Shown here one piece after another: positions 1-6,340 of a DNA stretch of 10,454 bases. Both the position numbers and the translations under genes were made by a program. The first letter of the stretch is position 1, and each line of letters starts with the position of its first letter. This DNA is from CAYLOC01 sp964385195 (GTDB lineage Bacteria > Actinomycetota > Actinomycetes > Propionibacteriales > Nocardioidaceae): assembly GCA_964385195.1 (NCBI GenBank), contig CAYLOC010000118.1:1-10454 (forward strand). Reading direction: 5' to 3'. The notes under the pieces were generated by a model. The model searched no databases. It was given only the letters and a program-made list of their open reading frames with translations, and was not told the DNA's origin.

Positions 1-887
1 GGAGTTGTCGCCGGCAACGGAGGCGGGGTGCCGCCCCACGCAGGACAGATGGCCTGGTGGTCGCACCACGCACACAACGCCGACCGTCGCGGCCGCCAGT
101 CACCGGTACTGTCCGCCCGCTGGATGGCGGCCCACAGCGCCTCGACCTTCCGCTCCGTGGAACGCAGGTCGGCCTCGTCCGGCGCGTAGCTGACCGTCTC
201 CCCGTTGCCGAGGTAGATCAGCGTCAGTACCCGAGGGATCACCCCTCGGGTACGCCACAGCACCAGAGCGTAGAACTTCATCTGGAACAGCGCACGGGCC
301 TCGAACCGCCGGTCGGGGGAGCGTCCGGTCTTGTAGTCGACGATGCGGACGTCGCCGTCGGCGTTCACATCCATCCGGTCGATGTAGCCGTGGATGGTCA
401 GCCCGGAGCCGAGCTCGGCGCCGACATGGAACTCCCGTTCCGCCGGCTGCAGCCGCGCTGGATCCTCCAGCCGGAAATACCTGCCGAGCAGGTCGCGGCA
501 CTCCTCCAGCCAGGCCGCCAGGTTCGCGGCGCCGCCCGAGGAGTCGGGTTCCTCGTCGTGCGGGCCGAAGATCTCGGTCAGCTCGGGCTCCTCGGTGACC
601 AGTGCCTCCCATGACGGACCCACCATCTGTCGCGCACGGTCCAGCGTCCGCTGGGCCGCCGGCAGGTCGAACAGGTCCTCAAGCACCTTGTGGACGACGG
701 TGCCACGAACGGCCGCCGGGCTGGGACGCTCCGGCAGCCGGTCGATCACCCGGAACCGGTACAACAGGGGGCACGTCATGAAGTCCGCCGCCCGGCTGGG
801 CGACAGCGACGTGGCCCGATCAAGCGACAGGCTGGGCTCGGCATCCTCCGCAGACTCTGCCGAGGGGAGACCGGTAGACGTGCTCAT
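1..887 (-). CDS. RecB/Cas4-family PD-(D/E)XK nuclease with Fe-S cysteines (3' end off window)
   Basis: This reading frame stays open for 295 codons from the ATG at 887-885 to the left edge, so the stop codon is not visible. It has the layout of RecB-type exonucleases (PDDEXK_1 superfamily, as in AddB and Cas4). The nuclease motifs are a conserved His at residue 66 (GTVVHKVLE), Asp170 (GYID), the core VDYKTG with Asp184 and Lys186, and a Gln-Tyr motif at residues 202-206. One cysteine at residue 39 and a C-terminal C-x2-C-x5-C at residues 272, 275 and 281 match the four-cysteine Fe-S set that staples the ends of this fold. The expected role is processing of DNA ends in a cytoplasmic repair pathway; the exact substrate is unknown. 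The start is supported by an in-frame TAA four codons upstream and by a -10-like TAACCT six bases before the ATG. It is divergent from the M50 protease gene, so it is not co-transcribed with the proteasome genes. Most of the family's usual length seems to be present. Confidence 0.88.
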   Translation of the reverse strand, partial: MSTSTGLPSAESAEDAEPSLSLDRATSLSPSRAADFMTCPLLYRFRVIDRLPERPSPAAVRGTVVHKVLEDLFDLPAAQRTLDRARQMVGPSWEALVTEEPELTEIFGPHDEEPDSSGGAANLAAWLEECRDLLGRYFRLEDPARLQPAEREFHVGAELGSGLTIHGYIDRMDVNADGDVRIVDYKTGRSPDRRFEARALFQMKFYALVLWRTRGVIPRVLTLIYLGNGETVSYAPDEADLRSTERKVEALWAAIQRADSTGDWRPRRSALCAWCDHQAICPAWGGTPPPLPATT

Positions 888-899
888 ACGCGTAGGTTA
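888..899 (-). promoter_or_regulatory. Predicted leaderless promoter of the nuclease gene (-10 TAACCT)
   Basis: On the minus strand TAACCT (899-894) is followed by six bases and then the ATG. This TANNNT-N6-ATG arrangement places the transcription start at or next to the A of the ATG, as in actinobacterial leaderless mRNAs. There is no Shine-Dalgarno sequence. No consensus -35 element is visible at the expected distance. This is inferred from spacing only. Confidence 0.5.
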
Positions 900-923
900 G
901 GGCACGGCGCCGACACGGCACGC

Positions 924-935
924 TAGCGTTGACCT
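924..935 (+). promoter_or_regulatory. Predicted leaderless promoter of the M50 protease gene (-10 TAGCGT)
   Basis: TAGCGT at 924-929 lies six bases before the GTG at 936, again the TANNNT-N6-start spacing of a leaderless transcript. There is no ribosome binding site between them. The -35 region is not consensus and overlaps that of the divergent nuclease promoter. The two -10 boxes are only 24 bp apart. Confidence 0.55.
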
Positions 936-2072
936 GTGAGTACCAACCAGGAGAAGCCGCGGCGGGCCCAGCCCCCGGGCACGTTCCGGTTGGGCACCGT
1001 GGCTGGAATCGACATCCTGGTCGCTCACTCCTGGTTCCTGATCGTCGCGCTGGTGGCGTTCCTGATCGCCCCCAGCCTGCAACAAGTGCGGCCGGACCTG
1101 GGATGGCTGGCCTACGTCGCCGGGGTCGCGTTCGCCATCCTGCTGTATTGCTCGGTGCTGCTGCACGAGATCTCACACGCGTTGGCCGCCCGGGCGTTCC
1201 GAATGCCCGTGCATGCGATTCACCTGCACTTCCTCGGCGGTGCCACGGAGATCGAGGGGGAGGCGACGACTCCTTGGCGGGAGTTCGTGATCGCGGTCGT
1301 GGGGCCGATCACCTCACTGGCCCTCGGTGGTGTGTCGTACTTGGTGTTCACCACACTCGACCAGGGGCTGCTGGCGTTCGTGGTGATTGCGCTGACGGTA
1401 ATGAACCTGGTGGTCGGGCTGCTGAACCTGGTCCCCGGTCTCCCGTTGGACGGCGGGCGCGTCCTGCAGGCGCTGATCTGGGCGGTGTCGCGGCGACGCT
1501 CGCTCGGCGTGGTCGTCGCCGCCTGGGGCGGTCGCGTCGCCGCCGCGGCCGCGCTGTGCTACCCGCTGGCACTGCCCGCACTCGGCCGCAGCATCCAGAT
1601 CGTTGACTACCTGATCGCGTTCTTGGTGGCGGCGTTCCTGTGGGGCGGGTCCACCCAGGCACTGGCGATGGCGAAGGTCCGAGGGAAGCTCCCCGCACTC
1701 AACGCCCGGCGACTGGCCCGCCCAGCCATCGGGATTCCGGCCGACCTCCCACTGTCCGAGGGAGTCCGGCGCGCCAACGAGGCGCGCGCAGGCTCCCTGG
1801 TTACCGTGACAACGGACGGCTACCCCACCGGGATCGTCAACGAGGCCGCGGTGATCCAAACCCCGGCGGAACGGCGGCCGTGGATGACCTGTGGCGACGT
1901 GGCCCGGCGTATCGAGGACGGCCTCCGACTTCCGGCCGACCTCGCGGGGGAAGAGCTGCTGCGGGCGATGCAACATACTCCCGCGACCGAGTACGTCCTC
2001 CTGGAGCAGGACGGGACCGTCTACGGAGTGCTGGTCTCCACCGACGTCGACCAGGCCTTCCGCGCCGCCTGA
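936..2072 (+). CDS. M50-family site-2-type intramembrane metalloprotease with C-terminal CBS-like region
   Basis: This 378-residue multi-pass membrane protein carries both signatures of the M50 site-2 protease family. The zinc-binding HEISH is at residues 77-81 (HExxH, catalytic Glu78), and NLVPGLPLDGGR is at residues 164-175, supplying the third zinc ligand Asp172. Hydrophobic segments are near residues 28-48, 57-78, 115-135, 138-163, 188-210 and 218-240. The last ~130 residues are soluble and look like a degenerate CBS-domain region (for example GIVNEAAVIQ and VYGVLVSTDVD), as in the SpoIVFB-like, CBS-containing subgroup. Members cleave substrates within the membrane, often anti-sigma factors or membrane regulators, but the substrate here cannot be told. 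The GTG start is preferred because a -10 hexamer lies six bases before it. A strong hairpin 14 bp after the stop probably ends its transcript, so it looks monocistronic. The family call is firm; any link to the proteasome rests on position only. Confidence 0.93.
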   Translation: MSTNQEKPRRAQPPGTFRLGTVAGIDILVAHSWFLIVALVAFLIAPSLQQVRPDLGWLAYVAGVAFAILLYCSVLLHEISHALAARAFRMPVHAIHLHFLGGATEIEGEATTPWREFVIAVVGPITSLALGGVSYLVFTTLDQGLLAFVVIALTVMNLVVGLLNLVPGLPLDGGRVLQALIWAVSRRRSLGVVVAAWGGRVAAAAALCYPLALPALGRSIQIVDYLIAFLVAAFLWGGSTQALAMAKVRGKLPALNARRLARPAIGIPADLPLSEGVRRANEARAGSLVTVTTDGYPTGIVNEAAVIQTPAERRPWMTCGDVARRIEDGLRLPADLAGEELLRAMQHTPATEYVLLEQDGTVYGVLVSTDVDQAFRAA

Positions 2073-2085
2073 CCCCCTCGCTGCG

Positions 2086-2127
2086 CTTGCCTTGTAGACG
2101 GTCCGGATGCGCCGTCTACAAGGCAAG
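2086..2127 (+). terminator. 16-bp perfect stem-loop after the M50 gene, probable terminator
   Basis: CTTGCCTTGTAGACGG (2086-2101) is the exact reverse complement of CCGTCTACAAGGCAAG (2112-2127), with a 10-nt loop. It begins 14 bp after the M50 stop codon and is followed by only three Ts (2128-2130), which is common for terminators in high-GC actinobacteria. The same CTTGTA core recurs at 2133-2138 and could pair alternatively with TACAAG at 2117-2122. The palindrome could therefore also be a protein-binding site or an attenuator. Confidence 0.75.
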
Positions 2128-2185
2128 TTTGGCTTGTACAGGGTCAATCTGCCTCGCCCGCCCCACCCCGACCCTGGTCGGCCTG

Positions 2186-2228
2186 GTACGGCGACCGGTC
2201 CGCTCGCAGAACGCGCGTACGGCGACCG
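2186..2228. repeat. 12-bp direct repeat upstream of trmI
   Basis: GTACGGCGACCG occurs exactly at 2186-2197 and again at 2217-2228, a period of 31 bp (about three helical turns). Both copies lie in the non-coding region just upstream of the predicted trmI -10 box at 2250. This could be a paired regulator site; no regulator is identified. Confidence 0.5.
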
Positions 2229-2249
2229 CGCGGCCCGACCGCGGGGGAG

Positions 2250-2262
2250 TAGCCTGCCTGCC
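2250..2262 (+). promoter_or_regulatory. Predicted leaderless promoter of trmI (-10 TAGCCT)
   Basis: TAGCCT at 2250-2255 is seven bases before the ATG at 2263, with no Shine-Dalgarno sequence between. The spacing predicts a leaderless or nearly leaderless transcript and supports 2263 as the start, rather than the in-frame upstream ATG at 2107, which lies in the loop of the hairpin after the M50 gene. Confidence 0.5.
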
Positions 2263-3207
2263 ATGTCCGAGCCGCACGCAGCCGAGCCGGAATGGTCCGG
2301 CACCCGACGGGGCCCCCTGTGCGCCGGGGAACGCGTCCGTCTCAGCGACCCCAAGGGCCGGCGGCACAACGTCCTGCTCCAGGACGGGGAGACGTTCTTC
2401 ACCCACAAGGGCGGCATCCGCCACGACGACATCATCGGGCAACCAGAGGGAATCGTGGTGTCCTCCACCGGCGGGGTGGACTACCTCGTCCTGCGGCCAC
2501 TCCTGTCGGAATACGTCGTGTCGATGCCACGCGGAGCCACCGTGGTCTACCCCAAGGACGCGGCACAGATCCTGACGATGGCCGATATCTTCCCCGGCGC
2601 ACACGTGGTGGAAGCCGGCGCCGGCTCAGGAGCGCTGACCTGCAGCCTGCTCCGCGCGGTCGGCTGCAACGGCAGGGTCTCGTCGTACGAGCGGCGCCCG
2701 GAGTTCGCCGACACCGCCAGGAACAACGTCACCAGGTTCTTCGGCGGAGAGCATCCGGCCTGGCAGCTGACCGTCGGTGACCTGGAGACCGATCTGTCCG
2801 AGACCGGCATCGACCGGGTGATCCTGGACATGCTGGCGCCGTGGGACTGTGTCCCCGCCGTTGCCGAGGCACTCACTCCCGGCGGCGTGGTCTGCGCCTA
2901 CGTCGCGACCACCACCCAGCTGGGCCGGTTCGTCGAGACCGTCCGGGCGACCGACTGCTTCACCGAGCCCCAGGCATGGGAGTCCCTGGTACGCGGCTGG
3001 CACGTGGAGGGGCTCGCCGTCCGCCCTGAGCACCGGATGAACTCCCATACCGGCTTCCTCGTGACCGCGCGGCGCATGGCCCCCGGGGTGCCCTCGCTGC
3101 GCCTCACCCGCCGGCCATCGCCGGGAGCCTATGGCCCCGACTACCACGGGCCTCGCCCCCCGTACGTCGCACCAGCGGCACCGCCGGAGGAGCCAGCGGA
3201 GGAGTGA
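2263..3207 (+). CDS. trmI: tRNA (adenine-58-N1)-methyltransferase TrmI
   Basis: This SAM-dependent methyltransferase forms m1A58 in the T-loop of tRNAs and acts as a tetramer in the cytoplasm. The 314-residue product aligns from memory along most of its length with mycobacterial TrmI (Rv2118c). It has an N-terminal small domain (GERVRLSDPKGRRH near residue 22), the family signature MPRGATVVYPKDAAQI near residues 88-103, the SAM-binding EAGAGSG at residues 117-123, and DMLAPW with Asp189 in the motif IV position. The C-terminal ~45 residues are rich in Pro, Arg and Ala, run beyond the usual core and are probably disordered. The ATG at 2263 is chosen because the conserved domain begins soon after it and a -10 box precedes it at leaderless spacing; an in-frame ATG 52 codons upstream would lie inside the hairpin. 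trmI adjoins the proteasome genes in many actinobacteria, but no direct role in pupylation is known. Confidence 0.95.
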   Translation: MSEPHAAEPEWSGTRRGPLCAGERVRLSDPKGRRHNVLLQDGETFFTHKGGIRHDDIIGQPEGIVVSSTGGVDYLVLRPLLSEYVVSMPRGATVVYPKDAAQILTMADIFPGAHVVEAGAGSGALTCSLLRAVGCNGRVSSYERRPEFADTARNNVTRFFGGEHPAWQLTVGDLETDLSETGIDRVILDMLAPWDCVPAVAEALTPGGVVCAYVATTTQLGRFVETVRATDCFTEPQAWESLVRGWHVEGLAVRPEHRMNSHTGFLVTARRMAPGVPSLRLTRRPSPGAYGPDYHGPRPPYVAPAAPPEEPAEE

Positions 3208-3258
3208 AGTGTCAGATTTGTGGTAACAAGCAGGTACCGACACGTGGTCATCCCCTCG

Positions 3259-3283
3259 TTCACAGGCGGGACACGGGTAGTGT
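3259..3283 (+). promoter_or_regulatory. Possible mpa promoter in the trmI-mpa gap
   Basis: In the 105-bp gap after trmI, TAGTGT (3278-3283) fits the TANNNT -10 pattern and would start transcription near 3290, giving mpa a short leader that contains its ribosome binding site. An upstream TTCACA (3259-3264) is only 13 bp away, too close for a normal -35, so this call is weak. No other clear structure was found in the gap. Confidence 0.3.
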
Positions 3284-3305
3284 CGGAACCAGTCGTTTCC
3301 CCAGT

Positions 3306-3314
3306 GGAGGTGAT
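3306..3314 (+). promoter_or_regulatory. Extended Shine-Dalgarno GGAGGTGAT of mpa
   Basis: These nine bases are fully complementary to the anti-Shine-Dalgarno end of 16S rRNA. They overlap the in-frame ATG at 3313, which is only 2 nt from GGAGG. A TTG at 3319 lies 8 nt from GGAGG, an ideal distance. The element therefore favours initiation at the TTG over the ATG, a difference of two codons. Confidence 0.6.
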
Positions 3315-5070
3315 GACGTTGTCGTCTCGCGAGGAAGGCCGCCGGACCAGCCGGTCGAGGGAGGAGCTGCAAAGCCAGGTCGGCTTCTTGGAAAGCGAGG
3401 TGGAGGAGCTGCGGCGCCGGCTCGCTGAGTCGCCACGCTCCGGGCGCCACCTGGAGCAGAAGCTTGCCGAGACCCAGTCGTCGCTGGCGTCGTTGACCAC
3501 CCAGAACGAGCGCCTCGCGGCCACCCTCCGGGAGGCCCGGGACCAGATCCTGACGCTGAAAGAGGAGGTCGACCGGCTCGCCCAGCCACCGACCGGGTTC
3601 GGGACGTTCCTCGGCCGCAACGACGACGACACCATCGACGTGTTCACCGGTGGCCGCAAGCTCCGGGTCAACGTCAGCCCGAACGTCGACGTGGACAGCC
3701 TGGAGCACGGCCAGGAGGTGATGCTCAACGAGGCACTCAACGTCGTATCCGCACTGGAGTTCGAGTCCGTCGGTGAGGTCGTGATGCTCAAGGAAGTGCT
3801 GGCCGACGAGGAGCGGGCACTGGTCATCGGCAACGCGGACGAGGAGCGGATCGTGCGGATCGCCTCCCCGCTGCGAGGGCAGCGGCTGCGCGCGGGGGAC
3901 TCGGTCCTGCTGGATCCGCGGGCCGGCTATATCTACGAACGCATCCCCAAGACCGAGGTCGAGGAGCTGGTCCTGGAGGAGGTCCCCGACATCGACTACG
4001 CCCGGATCGGTGGGTTGATGCGGCAGATCGACCAGATCCGCGACGCGATCGAGTTGCCCTACCTCTACCCCGACCTGTTCAAAGAGCACCAGCTCAAGCC
4101 CCCCAAAGGGGTGCTGCTGTACGGCCCGCCCGGTTGCGGGAAGACCCTGATCGCCAAGGCAGTGGCGAACTCCCTGGCCAAGCAGGTCGCCACCAAGACC
4201 GACGAAGAGGGCAAGTCCTACTTCTTGAACATCAAGGGCCCCGAGCTGCTCAACAAGTACGTCGGGGAGACCGAGCGACACATTCGGCTGGTGTTCCAGC
4301 GTGCACGCGAGAAGGCAAGCGAAGGTACGCCGGTCATCGTGTTCTTCGACGAGATGGACTCGTTGTTCCGCACCCGTGGGTCCGGCGTGTCCTCCGACGT
4401 GGAGAACACCATCGTGCCGCAGCTGCTCAGCGAGATCGACGGGGTCGAGGGGCTGGAGAACGTCATCGTGATCGGCGCCTCCAACCGCGAGGACATGATC
4501 GACCCGGCGATCCTGCGGCCGGGACGGCTGGACGTGAAGATCAAGATCGAGCGTCCCGACGCGGAGTCCGCACGCGATATCTTCAGCAAGTACCTCACCG
4601 ACGCCCTGCCGCTGCACGCCGATGACCTCGCGGAGTTCGGCGGCAACCGCTCGGAGTGCGTGGCGGCCATGATCCAGCGGACGGTGGAGCGGATGTACAC
4701 CGAGAGCGAGGAGAACCGGTTCTTAGAGGTCACCTACGCCAACGGCGACAAGGACGTGCTGTACTTCAAGGACTTCAACTCCGGTGCCATGATCCAAAAC
4801 ATCGTCGACCGTGCGAAGAAGATGGCCATCCGGGAGTTCATCGACAACCGGCAGAAGGGCATGCGGGTGCAGCACCTGCTCCAGGCCTGCGTTGATGAGT
4901 TCAAGGAGAACGAGGACCTGCCCAACACCACCAACCCCGATGACTGGGCCCGGATCTCCGGCAAGAAGGGGGAGCGGATCGTCTTCATCCGTACCCTCAT
5001 CTCCGGCAAGGAGGGCACCGAGCCTGGTCGTTCGATCGACAACGTGGCCAACACCGGCCAGTACCTGTAG
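3313..5070 (+). CDS. mpa: Proteasome-activating AAA+ ATPase Mpa/ARC
   Basis: This hexameric ring ATPase (called Mpa in mycobacteria, ARC in others) binds pupylated proteins and threads them into the 20S proteasome. Counting from the ATG, the 585-residue protein has an N-terminal coiled coil at about residues 12-89, which is the Pup-binding element. Tandem OB-type domains follow at about 93-235, and then the AAA module. Key residues are Walker A GPPGCGKT (271-278), pore-loop YVG (316-318), Walker B FFDE (Asp346, Glu347) and the arginine-rich RPGR segment after NREDMIDPAIL. It ends in Gln-Tyr-Leu, the penultimate-Tyr tail that docks into the proteasome alpha ring. It is a little shorter than the 609-residue M. 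tuberculosis protein, mainly because of a shorter loop before GDSVLLDPRAGY. The frame stays open upstream to a GTG at 3220, but the coiled coil and the Shine-Dalgarno at 3306 support a start at ATG 3313 or TTG 3319. The MFS frame follows 12 bp after its stop. Confidence 0.96.
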   Translation: MTLSSREEGRRTSRSREELQSQVGFLESEVEELRRRLAESPRSGRHLEQKLAETQSSLASLTTQNERLAATLREARDQILTLKEEVDRLAQPPTGFGTFLGRNDDDTIDVFTGGRKLRVNVSPNVDVDSLEHGQEVMLNEALNVVSALEFESVGEVVMLKEVLADEERALVIGNADEERIVRIASPLRGQRLRAGDSVLLDPRAGYIYERIPKTEVEELVLEEVPDIDYARIGGLMRQIDQIRDAIELPYLYPDLFKEHQLKPPKGVLLYGPPGCGKTLIAKAVANSLAKQVATKTDEEGKSYFLNIKGPELLNKYVGETERHIRLVFQRAREKASEGTPVIVFFDEMDSLFRTRGSGVSSDVENTIVPQLLSEIDGVEGLENVIVIGASNREDMIDPAILRPGRLDVKIKIERPDAESARDIFSKYLTDALPLHADDLAEFGGNRSECVAAMIQRTVERMYTESEENRFLEVTYANGDKDVLYFKDFNSGAMIQNIVDRAKKMAIREFIDNRQKGMRVQHLLQACVDEFKENEDLPNTTNPDDWARISGKKGERIVFIRTLISGKEGTEPGRSIDNVANTGQYL

Positions 5071-5074
5071 AGAA

Positions 5075-5113
5075 CGTCAACGTTGACGGCTGGCGCCCGC
5101 AACGTTGACGGCT
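5075..5113. repeat. 14-bp palindrome plus 14-bp direct repeat at the mpa-MFS junction (operator-like)
   Basis: CGTCAACGTTGACG (5075-5088) is a perfect 14-bp palindrome starting four bases after the mpa stop. CAACGTTGACGGCT occurs at 5078-5091 and again at 5100-5113, a period of 22 bp or about two helical turns. The second copy retains the 8-bp palindrome CAACGTTG. A gapless palindrome forms no useful terminator hairpin, so a dimeric regulator site is more plausible. The most upstream possible TTG start of the transporter lies inside it. Confidence 0.6.
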
Positions 5114-6330
5114 CCGCGGCGGTGGTGTGGCGCGCCCCGGGGATGAAGGCCCTGGTGGGGCTGTCCATCGCCGGGTTCGGGGGGTTCGCTGCCCTGGTCT
5201 CGGTCGCGCCGTTGTGGGCGCGGCACGGCGGTGCCGGCTCCGGCGGCGCCGGCCTCGTCACCGGGGTGCTCCTGCTCTCGACCGTGGCCACCCAGACGTG
5301 TGTCCCGTGGCTGCTGAGCCGGTTCGGGTACGCCGCCGTGCTCACCGCCGGCCTGCTGACGCTGGGCCTGCCGTCGCTGGGCCTGGGTGTCTCTGACGCC
5401 TTGGGCCCGATCCTGGTCCTGTCGGCGGTCCGTGGCACCGGGTTCGGCATCCTGACCGTCACCGGCAGCACCGTCGTGGCCACCCTCGTCCCACCGTTGC
5501 GCCGCGGCGAGGCGGTCGGCGTCTACGGGCTCGCCGTGGCCATTCCGAACCTCGCGCTGCTGCCGCTGAGCGTGGCGATCGCCGAGCATTTCGGCTTCTG
5601 GTGGGTTTTCGCGCTCGGTGCGATCCCGGTTCTCGGGATCCCTGCGGCAGTACGGCTCGGGATCGTCGTGAGCAGGCTGGACGCGCGTGCTGCGGACTCC
5701 GCAGCCGCTTCCCACGTGTCGCAAGCCACCGACGTACGCCCGTCGCCCTCGCGCGCCGACCGGGTGTGGCTGTACACCGCCGCGCCCTCGGCGGTGTTGC
5801 TGGTCGTCACGATCGCCGGCGGAGCCCTGATGACGTTCCTGCCGCAGATGACGACGAACACCGTGTCGGTTGTGGGGTTGTTGCTGATCGGGCTCTTCGC
5901 AGCCGTGAGCCGGTGGGGGATCGGCCGGGTTGCGGACCGCCGTGGCGCGGCCGGACTGCAGGCACCGCTGTTGCTGTTGACCATCGTGGGACTTCTGCTG
6001 GCGGGGCTGTCCCTGACCGGCTCCGGCCGGCCGTGGCTGCTGCTGGTGGCCGTGGCAACGGTCGGTGTCGGCTTCGGCGCGCTGCAGAACGTCACGCTGG
6101 TCGTGGCCTTCGCAGTCGTCTCACGGGCCGACTACGGCCGGGCCAGTGCGATGTGGAACATCGGCTTCGACGGCGGTACGGCGCTGGGCGCGGTGCTGCT
6201 GGGATTCGTCGCCGCAGCAGCCAGCTTCGCGTGGGGGTTCGTGGTGATGGCCCTGGTGGCGGCGGCCGCGCTGCCCCTGACCCGCTGGCCACGTCCCGCC
6301 CGGGCGGGGGCGGTTGGACGCGGACCGTAG
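5083..6330 (+). CDS. Major facilitator superfamily (MFS) transporter
   Basis: This is an inner-membrane secondary transporter of unknown substrate. The frame gives up to 415 residues with about twelve strongly hydrophobic segments in two halves, split by a polar loop near residues 195-225 (rich in Ala, Ser, Asp, Arg). A copy of MFS motif A follows in the second half at about residues 277-290 (RWGIGRVADRRG, Asp285). The first membrane helix starts at about residue 21 (MKALVGLSIAG), so the true start could be TTG 5083, GTG 5122, GTG 5125 or ATG 5143. None has a good ribosome binding site; TTG 5083 is given as the longest, with a weak AGAGAA 8 nt upstream. It follows mpa by 12 bp and its TAG stop forms part of the predicted -10 box before dop. 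Co-transcription with mpa is likely unless the palindrome at 5075 acts as an operator. No residue pattern points to a drug, sugar or other substrate class. Confidence 0.88.
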   Translation: MTAGARNVDGSAAVVWRAPGMKALVGLSIAGFGGFAALVSVAPLWARHGGAGSGGAGLVTGVLLLSTVATQTCVPWLLSRFGYAAVLTAGLLTLGLPSLGLGVSDALGPILVLSAVRGTGFGILTVTGSTVVATLVPPLRRGEAVGVYGLAVAIPNLALLPLSVAIAEHFGFWWVFALGAIPVLGIPAAVRLGIVVSRLDARAADSAAASHVSQATDVRPSPSRADRVWLYTAAPSAVLLVVTIAGGALMTFLPQMTTNTVSVVGLLLIGLFAAVSRWGIGRVADRRGAAGLQAPLLLLTIVGLLLAGLSLTGSGRPWLLLVAVATVGVGFGALQNVTLVVAFAVVSRADYGRASAMWNIGFDGGTALGAVLLGFVAAAASFAWGFVVMALVAAAALPLTRWPRPARAGAVGRGP

Positions 6331-6340
6331 GCTGTTGGAC
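6328..6340 (+). promoter_or_regulatory. Predicted promoter upstream of dop (-10 TAGGCT) at leaderless spacing
   Basis: TAGGCT at 6328-6333 overlaps the MFS stop codon and lies seven bases before an ATG at 6341, the same geometry as the predicted leaderless promoters of trmI and pafA. The ATG is not the dop start: it opens an 18-codon ORF ending at the dop ATG. If active, this promoter would also give dop a leader of about 53 nt. Confidence 0.45.

Noticed and set aside
57..614. Plus-strand open frames across 5-926
   Set aside because: The minus-strand nuclease frame with ordered PD-(D/E)XK motifs and Fe-S cysteines accounts for the region; the plus-strand frames lack domains.
927..935. GCGTTGACC before the M50 start, compared with the CAACGTTGAC repeats at 5078 and 5100 as a shared operator
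   Set aside because: Only a GTTGAC core matches, without the palindrome, and the bases are already explained by the -10 box and start spacing.
2107..2262. An N-terminal extension of TrmI by 52 residues from the ATG at 2107
   Set aside because: That ATG lies inside the loop of the hairpin after the M50 gene, the extension is not conserved-looking, and the 2263 ATG has a -10 box at leaderless spacing.
3220..3312. An N-terminal extension of Mpa by 31 residues from GTG 3220
   Set aside because: The strong Shine-Dalgarno at 3306 points to initiation at 3313 or 3319, and the extension shows no coiled-coil pattern.
3204..3428. A small frame starting GTG with a CxxC motif (KCQICGN), overlapping the trmI stop, considered as a ferredoxin or zinc-ribbon remnant between trmI and mpa
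   Set aside because: It has only one CxxC pair, then random-looking sequence, and it runs about 115 bp into mpa in another frame. No upstream ribosome binding site supports it.
2626..4617. A 663-codon open frame on the minus strand opposite mpa and the end of trmI
   Set aside because: The plus-strand frame is an unmistakable Mpa with all motifs. The antisense frame has no recognisable domain and is the usual result of high GC and codon bias opposite a conserved gene.
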